From Pseudokordiimonas caeni (GTDB taxonomy: Bacteria > Pseudomonadota > Alphaproteobacteria > Sphingomonadales > Kordiimonadaceae): a stretch of DNA of 64,000 nucleotides. The stretch lies in contig NZ_JAPPRR010000001.1 of NCBI RefSeq assembly GCF_026719705.1, positions 1,341,255-1,405,254 of the forward strand. Reading direction: 5' to 3'. Positions 25,887 to 35,621 of the stretch are shown piece after piece. How positions within the stretch are numbered: position 1 is the first letter of the stretch; every line of letters begins with the position of its first letter. The notes beneath the pieces are model-generated. The model ran no database searches, was not told the origin of the DNA, and was given only the letters and a program-made list of their open reading frames with translations. Position numbers and translations under genes: made by a program.

Positions 25887-27488
25887 TCAGATATTGATTT
25901 TTTCGGGCCGGGCGCGATTGAGCCAGGTCGTCAGGATAAGGCGCGTCAGCACAACGGCCGAGAAGACGGACGTGATGATGCCGATACCAAGCGTCACGGC
26001 AAAACCCTGCACAGGGCCGGAGCCGAGGAAGTATAGCACAAAGGCCGCGATGAAGGTTGTGATGTTGGCATCAATCACCGTGGACATGGCCTGGCCATAG
26101 CCTTCGCTGAGCGCCGCGAACGGCTTGCGTCCGGCCATCTGTTCTTCACGGATCCGCTCGAAAATGATCACGTTGGCGTCGACCGCCATACCGATGGTCA
26201 GCACGATGCCGGCGATACCGGGCAGCGTGAGTGTCGCCTGAAAGAGGCTGAGCGCACCAAGGATCAGGAGAACGTTGGTGAAAAGCGCGATGTTCGAAAT
26301 GATGCCGAACCAGCCGTAACCGAAGAACATATAGGCCACAACAGCAAGGAAACCGATCACCGCTGCGACTTCGCCGGCAGCAATCGAGTCAGCACCGAGA
26401 TCCGGGCCGACAGTCCGTTGTTCCATCACTTCAAGCGGCACGGGCAGCGCACCGGCTTTCAGGAGGGTTGCCAGTTCCTGCGCTTCCTCGACCCCGCCGA
26501 TCCCGGTGATCTGGCCGGAGCCGCCAAGGATCGCAGTGATGATGCGCGGGGCGCTGATGATTTCGTTATCGAGCACGATGGCGAACGGGCGGCCCACATT
26601 CTCGCGGGTATGGTTGCCAAAGCGGCGCGCGCCCGAGGTGTTGAAGGCAAAAGCCACGGCCGGCTGGCCGTTCTGGTCGAACGCCGCCTTGGCATCGACA
26701 AGATCGTCCCCCGAAACGATGGCGCGTTTCTCGATGACCATCTCGCCACCACCACGCACCGGCAGCACCTTTTCGCTGGACCGGATGCGGCCGCGGGCGA
26801 TGTCATCGGGCGAGATATTGGTATTCACGTCATGGAAGCTGAGCTTTGCGGCCGTCGAAATCACGCTCAGCAGGCGCTGCGGGTCGCTTTCGCCCGGCAC
26901 CTGCAGGACAATGCGGTTGTCGCCTTGCGGCTGCAGGGTGATTTCACGGGTACCATCGGGATCCACACGCTTGCGAACCACTTCAAGCGCCCGCGAGATT
27001 GCATCGCGCGCCTGCATGCTGATGCCTTCGTCAGTCAGCGTCAGGGTGAATTTGCGGCCTTCGCGCTCGATGGCAACTTCCTGAACGGTCGCCCCCATCA
27101 TGCCGCCAAGGCCGGCGCTTGCCTGCGTCAGCGGCAACAGTGCAACACGGGCCTTCTCGATCATCGCCTCATCCGATACCGAGAAGATGACCGAGCGGCC
27201 TTCGATCCGCACACCGGTAAAGTTGATGTCTTTTTCGTTGCGACGAATGTCGCGCACCTGCCCCGCCAGATTCTCAAGACGGCCTTCGATAATGTCGTCC
27301 GTCTTGGCTTCGAGAAGGAGATGGACGCCGCCGCGCAGGTCAAGCCCCAGATTGAGCGTTTTGGAGGGCAGGAAATCGGGCAGTTCGGCCCTTTGCTGCT
27401 CGGACAGGAAATTCGGGAGCGCGGCAGTGAAACCAAACAGGCAAACGCCCAGGATCAGCAGCAGCTTCCAGCGCGGATAAGTCGACAT
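25887..27488 (-). CDS. secD: Protein translocase subunit SecD
   Basis: This 533-residue inner-membrane RND-like protein partners with SecF. It has an N-terminal helix, the LGLDLRGGVHLLLE motif, a large periplasmic region and six membrane segments with GMAVDANVIIFERIREE. It lies between yajC and secF. Confidence 0.97.
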   Translation of the reverse strand: MSTYPRWKLLLILGVCLFGFTAALPNFLSEQQRAELPDFLPSKTLNLGLDLRGGVHLLLEAKTDDIIEGRLENLAGQVRDIRRNEKDINFTGVRIEGRSVIFSVSDEAMIEKARVALLPLTQASAGLGGMMGATVQEVAIEREGRKFTLTLTDEGISMQARDAISRALEVVRKRVDPDGTREITLQPQGDNRIVLQVPGESDPQRLLSVISTAAKLSFHDVNTNISPDDIARGRIRSSEKVLPVRGGGEMVIEKRAIVSGDDLVDAKAAFDQNGQPAVAFAFNTSGARRFGNHTRENVGRPFAIVLDNEIISAPRIITAILGGSGQITGIGGVEEAQELATLLKAGALPVPLEVMEQRTVGPDLGADSIAAGEVAAVIGFLAVVAYMFFGYGWFGIISNIALFTNVLLILGALSLFQATLTLPGIAGIVLTIGMAVDANVIIFERIREEQMAGRKPFAALSEGYGQAMSTVIDANITTFIAAFVLYFLGSGPVQGFAVTLGIGIITSVFSAVVLTRLILTTWLNRARPEKINI

Positions 27489-27551
27489 GGCGGGGTCCTC
27501 TCGTCACGGGGGCACCAGCGGGACCAGCCCTGCCAGTGCCCGGCCGGACTG

Positions 27552-27887
27552 TTACTCTTCGGTCTTGGCAGGTTCACCCTTGGCGCGGACTTCGCTGAGG
27601 GTGCTTTTCACGACGCGGACCTTGACGCCTTCGCCGATCTCGACCTCGATCTCGTTATCGTCTTTTACACGCACGACCTTGCCGATGAGGCCGCCGGCGG
27701 TCACGACGGTGTCGCCGCGCTTCACGTTGGCAACCATCTCGCGGTGTTGCTTCATGCGCTTTGACTGCGGACGCAGCACGAGGAACCAGAAAATCACCAC
27801 GATCAGGATGAGCGGCAGGAAGCTCTCGATAAGGCCGGGCTGCTGGGCAGCGGTGGCGGCATCGGCGAAGGCCGGAGTGGAAAACAT
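27552..27887 (-). CDS. yajC: Preprotein translocase accessory subunit YajC
   Basis: This small (111-residue) inner-membrane partner of SecDF has one membrane helix (about 23-41, FLPLILIVVIFWFLVLRPQ) and a cytoplasmic tail with MVANVKRGDTVVTAGG. The ATG at 27887 has AGGGG upstream; a longer frame to 28088 is rejected. It is the first gene of the sec block. Confidence 0.95.
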   Translation of the reverse strand: MFSTPAFADAATAAQQPGLIESFLPLILIVVIFWFLVLRPQSKRMKQHREMVANVKRGDTVVTAGGLIGKVVRVKDDNEIEVEIGEGVKVRVVKSTLSEVRAKGEPAKTEE

Positions 27888-28082
27888 CGGATAGTCCCCT
27901 TGAATAAAGAATGGCGGACGGGCAACCGGCCCCTCCACGGTATTTTGCCTTGGTCCCGGACTATAGCCACCCTGCCCCCGATTGCAACAGACGAGGCGGC
28001 GTTTGCCCTTGACGTCTCGCTTCGGGCGACAAGCCATGCTAAGACCTGCCACGAGAGATAAGAACGCGCGTGAGAGATACAA

Positions 28083-28940
28083 GTGCAAGACAATGATATC
28101 AAGCTAATCAGCGTCCTTGAACGCATCGCCAACGCCCTTGAAGGTCGTCCGGAAGCACCCGCTGCCCCGGCGCTTGATCCGTCAGTGAATGCTTATGTTT
28201 ATGAAGCCGAACGCCATGCCCTTCAGCCGGTGCGGCACGTATCCGCCCCGCCGCTTGCACTTGTTCTGGGCGTCGACCGGCCACGCGATGCGCTTCTTGA
28301 AAATACCCGCCGCTTTGCGCGCGGCGCGGCGGCCAACAATGCACTTCTCTGGGGTGCGCGCGGCATGGGCAAAAGCACGCTCGTGAAGGCCGTGCATCAG
28401 GCGGTCTTGCCGGAATCCCCCCTGTCGCTTGTTGAAATCCACCGCGAAGATATCGCCGCCCTTCCCGCCCTTCTCACCATCCTGAAGGCTGCTGACGGGC
28501 GTTTCATCATTTTCTGCGATGATCTGTCCTTCGACCAGCCAGACAGGGATTTCAAGGCGTTGAAGTCCGTTCTTGAAGGCGGCCTTGAAGGCAGGCCCGA
28601 CAATGTGATTTTTTATGCGACATCGAACCGCCGTCATCTGCTGCCGCGCCAGATGATGGATCAGGAGGCCGCAACCGGCATTCACCCGACCGAAGCGATG
28701 GATGAGACGATTGCCCTGTCCGACCGTTTCGGCCTTTGGCTCGGCTTCTATCCCTGCGATCAGGACATCTATCTCGGGATCGTGCGGGGGTATCTCGCGC
28801 ACTTCGGGCTTGATACCAGCGGCGACTGGATGGCGGCTGCCCTTGAATGGTCAAAAACCCGGGGCAACCGGTCAGGCCGCACGGCGTGGCAGTTCGTCAC
28901 CGCATGGGCCGGCGAAGCGGGCAAATCGGTCGCTTTCTAG
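28083..28940 (+). CDS. DUF815-type P-loop ATPase
   Basis: This AAA-like ATPase has 285 residues. Walker A is GARGMGKST (91-99), Walker B is FIIFCDDLSF, and an arginine-containing segment YATSNRRHLLP follows. This matches the DUF815 family, whose cellular role is not defined. It begins with a GTG, divergent from yajC, and converges with the next histidine kinase; the two stop codons are only a few bases apart. The N-terminal 50 residues are a helical, Pro/Ala-rich extension. Confidence 0.82.
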   Translation: MQDNDIKLISVLERIANALEGRPEAPAAPALDPSVNAYVYEAERHALQPVRHVSAPPLALVLGVDRPRDALLENTRRFARGAAANNALLWGARGMGKSTLVKAVHQAVLPESPLSLVEIHREDIAALPALLTILKAADGRFIIFCDDLSFDQPDRDFKALKSVLEGGLEGRPDNVIFYATSNRRHLLPRQMMDQEAATGIHPTEAMDETIALSDRFGLWLGFYPCDQDIYLGIVRGYLAHFGLDTSGDWMAAALEWSKTRGNRSGRTAWQFVTAWAGEAGKSVAF

Positions 28941-28944
28941 GTTG

Positions 28945-30063
28945 TCAGAGGAAAAGTTCCTGATATTTGCGGTCGCTGTTTTCACGGACCGGGATGGCGA
29001 CCGTGACGGTCGTTCCCTTGCCGGGCTCGGATGCCATCGCAAAATCACCGCCAAGGAGCCGCACAAAGCGGTCAACAATCGTGAGGCCGAGCCCTGCCCC
29101 GTCATGCTGGCGCGCATAGGCGCTGTCCACCCGTACAAAGGGCTCGAGCACGCGGGATAGCTGGTCTTCGGTCATCCCGATGCCGGTATCGATCACCCTG
29201 TAAGTCAGCTTATCGTTCGCGAAGGCCGCCTCGAGGCGCACATCGCCCCCGTCCGGCGTATATTTGGCCGCGTTCGACAAAAGGTTGATGAGAATCTGAC
29301 GGATCAGGCGGCTGTCACTCTCGACGCGGACTTCCGATATTTCAGACGTAAGCCCGATCGACTTTTCAGCGCACATGCCGGCGACATAGGCGAGGCAATC
29401 GCGCGCATGCGGCGCCACATCGAAGGGCTCTTCCTTCACATCGATCTTGCCGGCCTCAAGCTTGGCGATATCGAGGATCTCGTTGATAAGGGTCAGGAGA
29501 TGCGAACTGCTTGTGTGGATAACCTTCAGATATTCTTCGCGCTTCTGGTCGTCCACAGCCCCGGCTCGCCCGAGCAGCATTTCCGTGAAGCCCATGACCG
29601 CATTGAGCGGGGTTCTGAGTTCGTGGCTCATCGTCGCCAGAAATTCCGATTTCGCCTGGTTCGCCTCCTCCGCCTTCACGGCCAAGCGCTGGGTTTCCGC
29701 GAACAGGGCCCTCAATTCCTCTTCCGCCCGCTCGCGGCGCTCCACCTCGTGCGACACGCGGCGGATGGCCGGCAGCCAGCGCGCCAGCCCAAGGCCGATC
29801 AGCAGCACCCCCGGCGCATAGATGATCGGCAGGATGCTCGGCCCCAGCCGATCACGATCAAAAATCGTCTGGAAGTAAGGCGTCATGGCCGGCACTTCTT
29901 CGAGATAATCGAAGATGCCGGCTCCGAAGATGATGCAGCTGCCAATCAGGATATAATTGAAGCCACGATCCACACTGCCAAGCCGCCTCGCGCTCAGGAT
30001 CAGCGTCGCACACACGATGCCGATGCATACGAGCATCAGCAATGTCGCATTGATGAATTCCAT
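28945..30063 (-). CDS. Orphan membrane sensor histidine kinase (paralogue of 13911-15029)
   Basis: This is a 372-residue kinase. Three membrane segments (about 5-25, 36-52, 78-98) precede a helical linker, HisKA with His147 in MSHELRTPLN, the N-box INLLSNAAKYTP, DTGIGM and GAGLGL. It has no receiver domain and no adjacent regulator. The stretch after WLPA aligns without gaps with the kinase at 13911-15029. It is downstream of the NlpD-like gene on the same strand, so it may be read from the large minus-strand block. Confidence 0.87.
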   Translation of the reverse strand: MEFINATLLMLVCIGIVCATLILSARRLGSVDRGFNYILIGSCIIFGAGIFDYLEEVPAMTPYFQTIFDRDRLGPSILPIIYAPGVLLIGLGLARWLPAIRRVSHEVERRERAEEELRALFAETQRLAVKAEEANQAKSEFLATMSHELRTPLNAVMGFTEMLLGRAGAVDDQKREEYLKVIHTSSSHLLTLINEILDIAKLEAGKIDVKEEPFDVAPHARDCLAYVAGMCAEKSIGLTSEISEVRVESDSRLIRQILINLLSNAAKYTPDGGDVRLEAAFANDKLTYRVIDTGIGMTEDQLSRVLEPFVRVDSAYARQHDGAGLGLTIVDRFVRLLGGDFAMASEPGKGTTVTVAIPVRENSDRKYQELFL

Positions 30064-30123
30064 ATCCGCCGCATTTCCTTCCTCGGATACAATTGCTTGT
30101 AATAGAGGAAGGTTGACAAGCAG

Positions 30124-31242
30124 TTACCAGACCGCGATGTCAGTCGGTCCAGCGTCCGCCCGCTGGCGTTCAAGGAAGCGCAACGGATCGAGCGCCTGTC
30201 GGCCCTGCCGGATCTCGAAATGGAGTTGCGGTTCGCGCACACCGCCCGTGTTGCCGACGCGGGCAACCACCTGCCCGCGCGTCACCTTCTGCCCCTGCCG
30301 CACCAGTAACCGCTCGTTATGCGCATAGGCCGTGATCCAGCCTCCCGCATGCTTCACCAGAAGCAGGTTGCCATAGCCCACCAGCGCGTTCGAGGCGTAA
30401 ACCACCACGCCGTCTTCTGCCGCTTTGACCGGGGTCCCGGCGGGAGCAAGGATATTGATGCCGTCATTATGCTGGCCGCTGCCGGTCGGGCCGTAGCGCG
30501 CGACGATGGTGCCGGTGAGCGGCCAGGTGAAGGTTGAACTGCGGCGCGGCGGCGGCGCAGCCGTCACGCGGCCCACGACCTCGGTTTCGCGGCGCCGCTC
30601 GGCATAGGTGCCACCCCCGTCCGGCCACGGCACGGTTGATGGTACTGCAGGCGTCACCGCCTCGGCTTCCGCGCCGCCCGGCAGGCTCAGGCGCTGGCCG
30701 ATGGCCAGATTATAGGGCGGGCGAACATTGTTCAGCGCCATCAGGTCGGCAAGGTTGACGCCGTAAGCGCGGGAGATGCTGTAGCCGGTATCCCCCTTGG
30801 CAACCACATGGACCTGCACATTCGGCACCCGTATCTCCTGCCCCACCGTCAGCCGGTAGGGCGGTGCCAGTCGGTTCGCACTGATCAGGTCGCGCACCGG
30901 CACACCGGTGCGGCGCGAAATCGCATACAGCGTGTCGCCGGGGCCGACCTTTTCGATCCCGCTTGAAGGCAGCGGCGTGGATGTGACCGGCACCGGCGCT
31001 GCCCCTGCATCCACCGGCTCATAAGGTGCGGCGTAGCGCGACGGAACTTGCGCCGGCTTGAATTTCGGATAAGGCACCGGCACCGGCGAATTGCGGATGT
31101 CGTAAACCGGCTTGATGTCCTCAGGCCGTGTATAACTGCCGCCACTGCCGAAACAGGCGGCAAGGGGCAAGGCAAGCGCAAGCCCCACAAGCCCGCGCCA
31201 CGCCTGAATTTTTCCAATTGAAGCGCCAAGCCGCACGATCAT
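30124..31242 (-). CDS. nlpD: NlpD-like lipoprotein: two LysM domains and a degenerate M23 domain
   Basis: This 372-residue protein should be an envelope activator of cell-wall amidases. The lipobox LPLAAC puts the lipid-bearing cysteine near residue 30. Two LysM domains follow (VGPGDTLYAISRR and VVAKGDTGYSISR), then a C-terminal M23 domain. The usual zinc ligands HxGxD are replaced in NDGINI by Asn residues, and the HxH motif is QLH. It is therefore probably not an active peptidase but an activator like NlpD or DipM. TatABC, SPOR and NagZ genes in the same block fit this role. Confidence 0.88.
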   Translation of the reverse strand: MIVRLGASIGKIQAWRGLVGLALALPLAACFGSGGSYTRPEDIKPVYDIRNSPVPVPYPKFKPAQVPSRYAAPYEPVDAGAAPVPVTSTPLPSSGIEKVGPGDTLYAISRRTGVPVRDLISANRLAPPYRLTVGQEIRVPNVQVHVVAKGDTGYSISRAYGVNLADLMALNNVRPPYNLAIGQRLSLPGGAEAEAVTPAVPSTVPWPDGGGTYAERRRETEVVGRVTAAPPPRRSSTFTWPLTGTIVARYGPTGSGQHNDGINILAPAGTPVKAAEDGVVVYASNALVGYGNLLLVKHAGGWITAYAHNERLLVRQGQKVTRGQVVARVGNTGGVREPQLHFEIRQGRQALDPLRFLERQRADAGPTDIAVW

Positions 31243-31290
31243 GATCCGAAAATACCGGCTCCCTCCCCCCGCTTCAAGCAGTACGGAGGA

Positions 31291-32073
31291 TTACTTGCAG
31301 AAGTCGCAGGTAATCGCCTCGGAAAGAGCCGCGCGGGTGGCATGGTGGGTGAGGTCAAGATGCAGCGGCGTGACCGAGATGCAGCCGTCGCGCACTGAAT
31401 TCAGGTCCGATTCCTGCCCCGGCACACCAATCTCCCGGCCAAGTCCGAACCAGTAATAGCGGAAACCGCGCGGGTCGATCCGTTCCTCAACATTGGAGGA
31501 ACCCATTTCGCGGCGGCCTTGTGCGGTGATCTTGATACCCTTCACCTCGCCAGCCGGCATCGCCGGGAAATTGACATTCATCAGCACGCCTGCGGGCCAT
31601 CCGGCCGCCAGCAGCTTTTCAAGGACTACAGGTGCGTGAGTTTCCGCCGTTTCCCAAGGGGCAGACCGGTCGAGATCGACACACTGGCTGAAAGCAACCG
31701 AGGGAATGCCGGCAAGCGTGCCTTCGATGGCCACGGAAACCGTGCCGGAATAGGTCACGTCTTCCGCCAGATTGCCGCCCCGGTTGACCCCGGAAAGGAT
31801 CAGTGTCGGTTTGTGGTCGATCATCAGCTTGTTGACGGCCATCATCACGCAGTCAGTCGGCGTACCATCAATGGCGTAGCGCTTGTCGGCGAGCTTGCGC
31901 ACGCGCAAGGGTTTGGTGATGGTCAGCGAGTGGCCGGCGCCCGATTGCTCGGCTTCCGGCGCAATCACCCACACGTCATCTGAAAACTTGCGAGCAACCC
32001 GCTCAAGCACGGCAAGGCCGGTGGCATTGATGCCATCGTCATTGGAAACGAGGATGCGTTCTACCCGGCTCAT
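31291..32073 (-). CDS. surE: 5'/3'-nucleotidase SurE
   Basis: SurE is a metal-dependent nucleotide phosphatase of stationary phase. The 260-residue protein starts with the metal-binding motif [11 protein letters not shown] and has [16 protein letters not shown] and the SGVNRGGN segment. Its ATGA start overlaps the serS stop. In many related genomes pcm follows surE; here the next gene is nlpD. Confidence 0.96.
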   Translation of the reverse strand: MSRVERILVSNDDGINATGLAVLERVARKFSDDVWVIAPEAEQSGAGHSLTITKPLRVRKLADKRYAIDGTPTDCVMMAVNKLMIDHKPTLILSGVNRGGNLAEDVTYSGTVSVAIEGTLAGIPSVAFSQCVDLDRSAPWETAETHAPVVLEKLLAAGWPAGVLMNVNFPAMPAGEVKGIKITAQGRREMGSSNVEERIDPRGFRYYWFGLGREIGVPGQESDLNSVRDGCISVTPLHLDLTHHATRAALSEAITCDFCK

Positions 32074-33344
32074 GCTGAAATGACCTCGATCCCGCCCATA
32101 TAGGGGCGCAGGGCCTCGGGTACCGTGATCGAGCCGTCTTCATTCTGATAGTTTTCCATCACGGCGATCAGCGTGCGGCCGACGGCAAGGCCCGAACCGT
32201 TCAGTGTATGCACGAAACGGGTCTGCTTCTCGCCTTTCGGGCGGCAGCGCATCTTCATGCGGCGTGCCTGGAATTCACCGCACGTGGAGCAGGACGAAAT
32301 TTCGCGATACTGGTTTTGCCCCGGCAGCCAGACCTCAAGGTCATAGGTGCGCTCGGCTGCGAAGCCGATATCACCCGAGCAAAGCTTCATGGTGCGGAAC
32401 GGCAGGCCAAGGCGCTTCAGGATTTCCTCGGCGCAGCGGGTCATCCGCTCGTGTTCCTCGTCCGCCTGTTCCGGAGTCGTCACCGATACCATCTCGACCT
32501 TCTCGAACTGGTGCTGGCGGATCATGCCGCGCGTGTCGCGCCCGGCCGAGCCGGCCTCGGCGCGGAAACACTGGGTCAGCGTGGTGAAGCGCAGCGGCAG
32601 GTCTTCTTCGGCGAGGATTTCATCGGCATGGATGTTCGTCAGCGTCACTTCAGAGGTCGGGATCAGATAGTGATCGCCGGCCTTGAAGAGGTCATCCTCA
32701 AACTTCGGCAGCTGGCCGGTGCCCATCAGCGCAGTGTCTTTCACAAGCGCCGGTGTCAGCATCTCGGTATAGCCATGCTCGTTGACATGCAGGTCCAGCA
32801 TGAACTGGCCAAGCGCGCGTTCAAGCCGGGCGAGCTTGCCCTTGAGGACCACGAAGCGCGAGCCGGAAAGCTTGGCGGCGCGTTCGAAATCCATCATGCC
32901 CAGCGCTTCGCCAAGATCAAAATGTTCCTTCGGCTGGAAGCTGAAGTCGCGCGGTGTGCCATGGCGGCGGACTTCCACGTTGCCGCTTTCGTCCGGGCCT
33001 TCGGGCACGTCATCCCGCACCATGTTCGGCAGCGCCATCAGGATGCTGTCGAGGCCGCCCGTGAGATCGCGTTCCATTTCCTCAAGCTCGGCGAGACGCC
33101 CCTTGAGGCCAGCGACCTCGTCCATCAGCGCCTGCGCCTTTGCCTCGTCCTTGTCGGCCTTGGCACGGCCGATCAGCTTCGAAGCTTCATTGCGGCGGGC
33201 CTGCGCCTCCTGCGCTTCCGTCATCACCGCCCGGCGGGCGCTATCGATCGACAGGATTTCCCCGGAACGGGCCTCGGCACCCCGTTTGGCAAGGGCGCGG
33301 TCAAAGGCTTCGGGATTGTCGCGGATGAGCTTCAGGTCGAACAT
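32070..33344 (-). CDS. serS: Seryl-tRNA synthetase
   Basis: This class II synthetase has 424 residues. It has an N-terminal tRNA-binding coiled coil (about 30-100), motif 2 around [15 protein letters not shown], and motif 3 near the C-terminus ([11 protein letters not shown]). It overlaps surE by four bases. Confidence 0.97.
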   Translation of the reverse strand: MFDLKLIRDNPEAFDRALAKRGAEARSGEILSIDSARRAVMTEAQEAQARRNEASKLIGRAKADKDEAKAQALMDEVAGLKGRLAELEEMERDLTGGLDSILMALPNMVRDDVPEGPDESGNVEVRRHGTPRDFSFQPKEHFDLGEALGMMDFERAAKLSGSRFVVLKGKLARLERALGQFMLDLHVNEHGYTEMLTPALVKDTALMGTGQLPKFEDDLFKAGDHYLIPTSEVTLTNIHADEILAEEDLPLRFTTLTQCFRAEAGSAGRDTRGMIRQHQFEKVEMVSVTTPEQADEEHERMTRCAEEILKRLGLPFRTMKLCSGDIGFAAERTYDLEVWLPGQNQYREISSCSTCGEFQARRMKMRCRPKGEKQTRFVHTLNGSGLAVGRTLIAVMENYQNEDGSITVPEALRPYMGGIEVISA

Positions 33345-33378
33345 GGGATATCTTTCATTCCGGATCAGTCGGGGCCGA

Positions 33379-34209
33379 TTACTCGGGCGTGGTCACGCGC
33401 TTCTTCTCGGACGCGCGGATCATCAGGATGGATAGCTCATACAAAAGCAGCATCGGTATGCCAAGGGCGATCTGGCTGATCGGATCCGGCGGCGTCAGGA
33501 TTGCCGCCATGAAAAAGACGACAACGATGGCATAGCGACGCTTCTCGCGGAGCGTATCGGCGGAGATCAGCCCGGCCCGGCCCATCAGCGTGAGCGCGAC
33601 AGGCATCAGGAAGGCAAAGCCGAAGGCAAACACCATCTGCATGATTAGCGACAGATATTCGCTGACCCGCGTTTCCGCCGCGATCTGCACGGCGCCGTTG
33701 CCGCCGGCTTCCTCGTAGCTCAGGAGAAACTGCCACGCCCAAGGCACCACCATGAAATAGGCGAGGCATGCGCCCATGGCAAATAGGATCGGGGTCGCGA
33801 ACAGGAAAGGCGCGAAGGCGCTGCGCTCGTTTTTGTATAGGCCCGGCGCCACGAACTTCCATATCTGGATCGCCAAGATCGGGAAAGTGACGATGAAGGC
33901 GGCATAGAGCGCAACCTTGATATCGACCACGAATTTTTCCATGAGGCCGGTATAGATCATCCGCACCCCTTCCTTGCCCACCTGTGCATCCACATAGGGT
34001 TTGGCGAGAATCTGGAAAATATCGGCCGAGAAATAGAGCGCGACGAGGAAGGCGAGCAGGAGCCCGATGACCACCTTGATAAGCCGCGAGCGCAGCTCCT
34101 TCAGATGCTCCAGAAGCGGGGCCTTGGATGCCGAAACCTCGTCCTCGTCGTCCTCAATCAGGTCCGGCGGAGCGATATGGGCGGCGTAATCATCGGGGCG
34201 CATCGTCAT
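33379..34209 (-). CDS. tatC: Sec-independent translocase subunit TatC
   Basis: TatC is the signal-peptide receptor of the twin-arginine export system. The 276-residue protein has six membrane segments and the [11 protein letters not shown] motif before the first one. Its ATGA start overlaps the tatB stop, so the two are translationally coupled. Confidence 0.96.
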   Translation of the reverse strand: MTMRPDDYAAHIAPPDLIEDDEDEVSASKAPLLEHLKELRSRLIKVVIGLLLAFLVALYFSADIFQILAKPYVDAQVGKEGVRMIYTGLMEKFVVDIKVALYAAFIVTFPILAIQIWKFVAPGLYKNERSAFAPFLFATPILFAMGACLAYFMVVPWAWQFLLSYEEAGGNGAVQIAAETRVSEYLSLIMQMVFAFGFAFLMPVALTLMGRAGLISADTLREKRRYAIVVVFFMAAILTPPDPISQIALGIPMLLLYELSILMIRASEKKRVTTPE

Positions 34210-34559
34210 GCCGGCTTGTCCCCGGCTTTGGGTGCCTCGGCTGCTGCCTCAGCAGGCTGTTCAGGGGTTTTCTCCCCCGTCTCGCGGGCGCGGTTCGCCA
34301 TGATATGGTCGGTGACTTCCTCGGGGCTCATGCCGGGCTTCAGGCCTTCGCGCTTGCGCTCGTCACGGAAGGGGTCGGTCTCGCGCTCCACTTCATCGGC
34401 CAGATGCTCAATGCCCCGGCGGATTTCATAGCTCAGATCGCGGGCCTTGCGGACCATGCCACCAACACTGCGCAGCAGGCGTGGCAAGTCCTTGGGGCCG
34501 ACCACGATAAGCGCGACCACCGCCAGCACCAGAAGTTCCATGGCGCCAATGTCAAACAT
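34206..34559 (-). CDS. tatB: Sec-independent translocase subunit TatB
   Basis: The 117-residue protein has a short N-terminal membrane helix (MFDIGAMELLVLAVVALIVV), the GPKDLP hinge, an amphipathic helix and a Glu/Ala/Pro-rich tail. It lies between tatA and tatC. Confidence 0.94.
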   Translation of the reverse strand: MFDIGAMELLVLAVVALIVVGPKDLPRLLRSVGGMVRKARDLSYEIRRGIEHLADEVERETDPFRDERKREGLKPGMSPEEVTDHIMANRARETGEKTPEQPAEAAAEAPKAGDKPA

Positions 34560-34593
34560 GAAAGGCCCCTGCCCTTAAAGACTTCGGTCAGGA

Positions 34594-34821
34594 TCAGGCG
34601 TCGGCCTTGTCGCCGGTCTTTTCCGGCTTCGGCGTGGCTTCGGTGTCGCTTTTGTCTTCAACCGACTTCAGGTCCGGCGTGTCCGAGGCGTCCTTCAGAC
34701 CCTTGCGGAAACTGGTGATACCCTTGGCAACATCGCCCATCAGCTCGGAAATCTTGCCGCGGCCGAACAACAGCACGATCAGCAGCACTACGAGTGCAAT
34801 TTGCATCCAACCCGGAAACAT
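34594..34821 (-). CDS. tatA: Sec-independent translocase subunit TatA
   Basis: The 75-residue protein has one membrane helix, the FGRGKI hinge motif and an amphipathic helix with a charged tail, the normal TatA layout. It is first in tatABC. Confidence 0.95.
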   Translation of the reverse strand: MFPGWMQIALVVLLIVLLFGRGKISELMGDVAKGITSFRKGLKDASDTPDLKSVEDKSDTEATPKPEKTGDKADA

Positions 34822-34893
34822 CGTCTTTTCTCCTTCTGTCCCTTAACCTTCAAGGTAAGGGGCAATCCCACGATCTTCAATCACCGTCTCCGC

Positions 34894-35613
34894 TCAGGTG
34901 AGCGGTTCGGTCTCATAATCCATTTCTTCCTCGTAGCCGGCGGCGCGGCGAAGCGCCACGCCTGCCTTGCGCTCCGAGGCCGCAATCGCATCTTCAAGGT
35001 CGATCTGGCGGTCGTCGTCTCGGTCCTTGGTATCTGCCGCATCCGCCATCTTGTGGAAGGCATGATCGACGGTATCCAGAAGGCCTGCCGCCTTCAGGTC
35101 GGCAATGCCCGGCAGATCTTTCAGGCTGTCGATTCCGAAATGCACAAGGAAATCCTCACTCGTGCCAAAGGTGACGGGGCGACCGGGCGTTCTGCGGCGG
35201 CCCGCCACGCGCACCCAGCCTGCTTCCATCAGCACATCCAGCGTGCCCTTGGAAATGCCGACACCCCGGATATCCTCAATCTCCGCGCGCGTCACCGGCT
35301 GGTGATAGGCGATGATGGCAAGTGTTTCGACCGCCGCGCGGGAAAGCTTGCGGGGCTCTTCCACCTCGCGCCGCAAAAGGAAGGCAAGGTCCTCAGCGGT
35401 GCGGAACATGAATTTGCCTGCAACCTTCACAAGGTTGACGCCGGCATTCTTATAGTCGCGGATCAGTTCGGCCACGTGAGTTTCGACCGAAGCGCCCTCG
35501 GGCAGCCGTTCGGCGATTTCATCCAGCGACAGCGGTCGGTCGCTCGCGAACAGGATCGCCTCGACCATGCGCCGATGCTCGCTCATGCGGCCTTCGTCCA
35601 GTTCGTCTTCCAT
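34894..35613 (-). CDS. scpB: Segregation and condensation protein ScpB
   Basis: ScpB is the winged-helix (kite) subunit of the SMC-ScpAB condensin. From the ATG at 35613, preceded by GAGG, it has 239 residues; an in-frame TTG at 35625 overlapping scpA is less likely. The family stretch TLAIIAYHQPVTRAEIEDIRG is split here as LAIIAYHQP and RAEIEDIRG. It follows scpA directly. Confidence 0.94.
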   Translation of the reverse strand: MEDELDEGRMSEHRRMVEAILFASDRPLSLDEIAERLPEGASVETHVAELIRDYKNAGVNLVKVAGKFMFRTAEDLAFLLRREVEEPRKLSRAAVETLAIIAYHQPVTRAEIEDIRGVGISKGTLDVLMEAGWVRVAGRRRTPGRPVTFGTSEDFLVHFGIDSLKDLPGIADLKAAGLLDTVDHAFHKMADAADTKDRDDDRQIDLEDAIAASERKAGVALRRAAGYEEEMDYETEPLT

Positions 35614-35621
35614 TCCCGTCC

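Noticed and set aside
30124-31242. Active M23 endopeptidase
   Set aside because: The HxGxD zinc ligands are replaced in NDGINI, so an NlpD-type activator is more likely.
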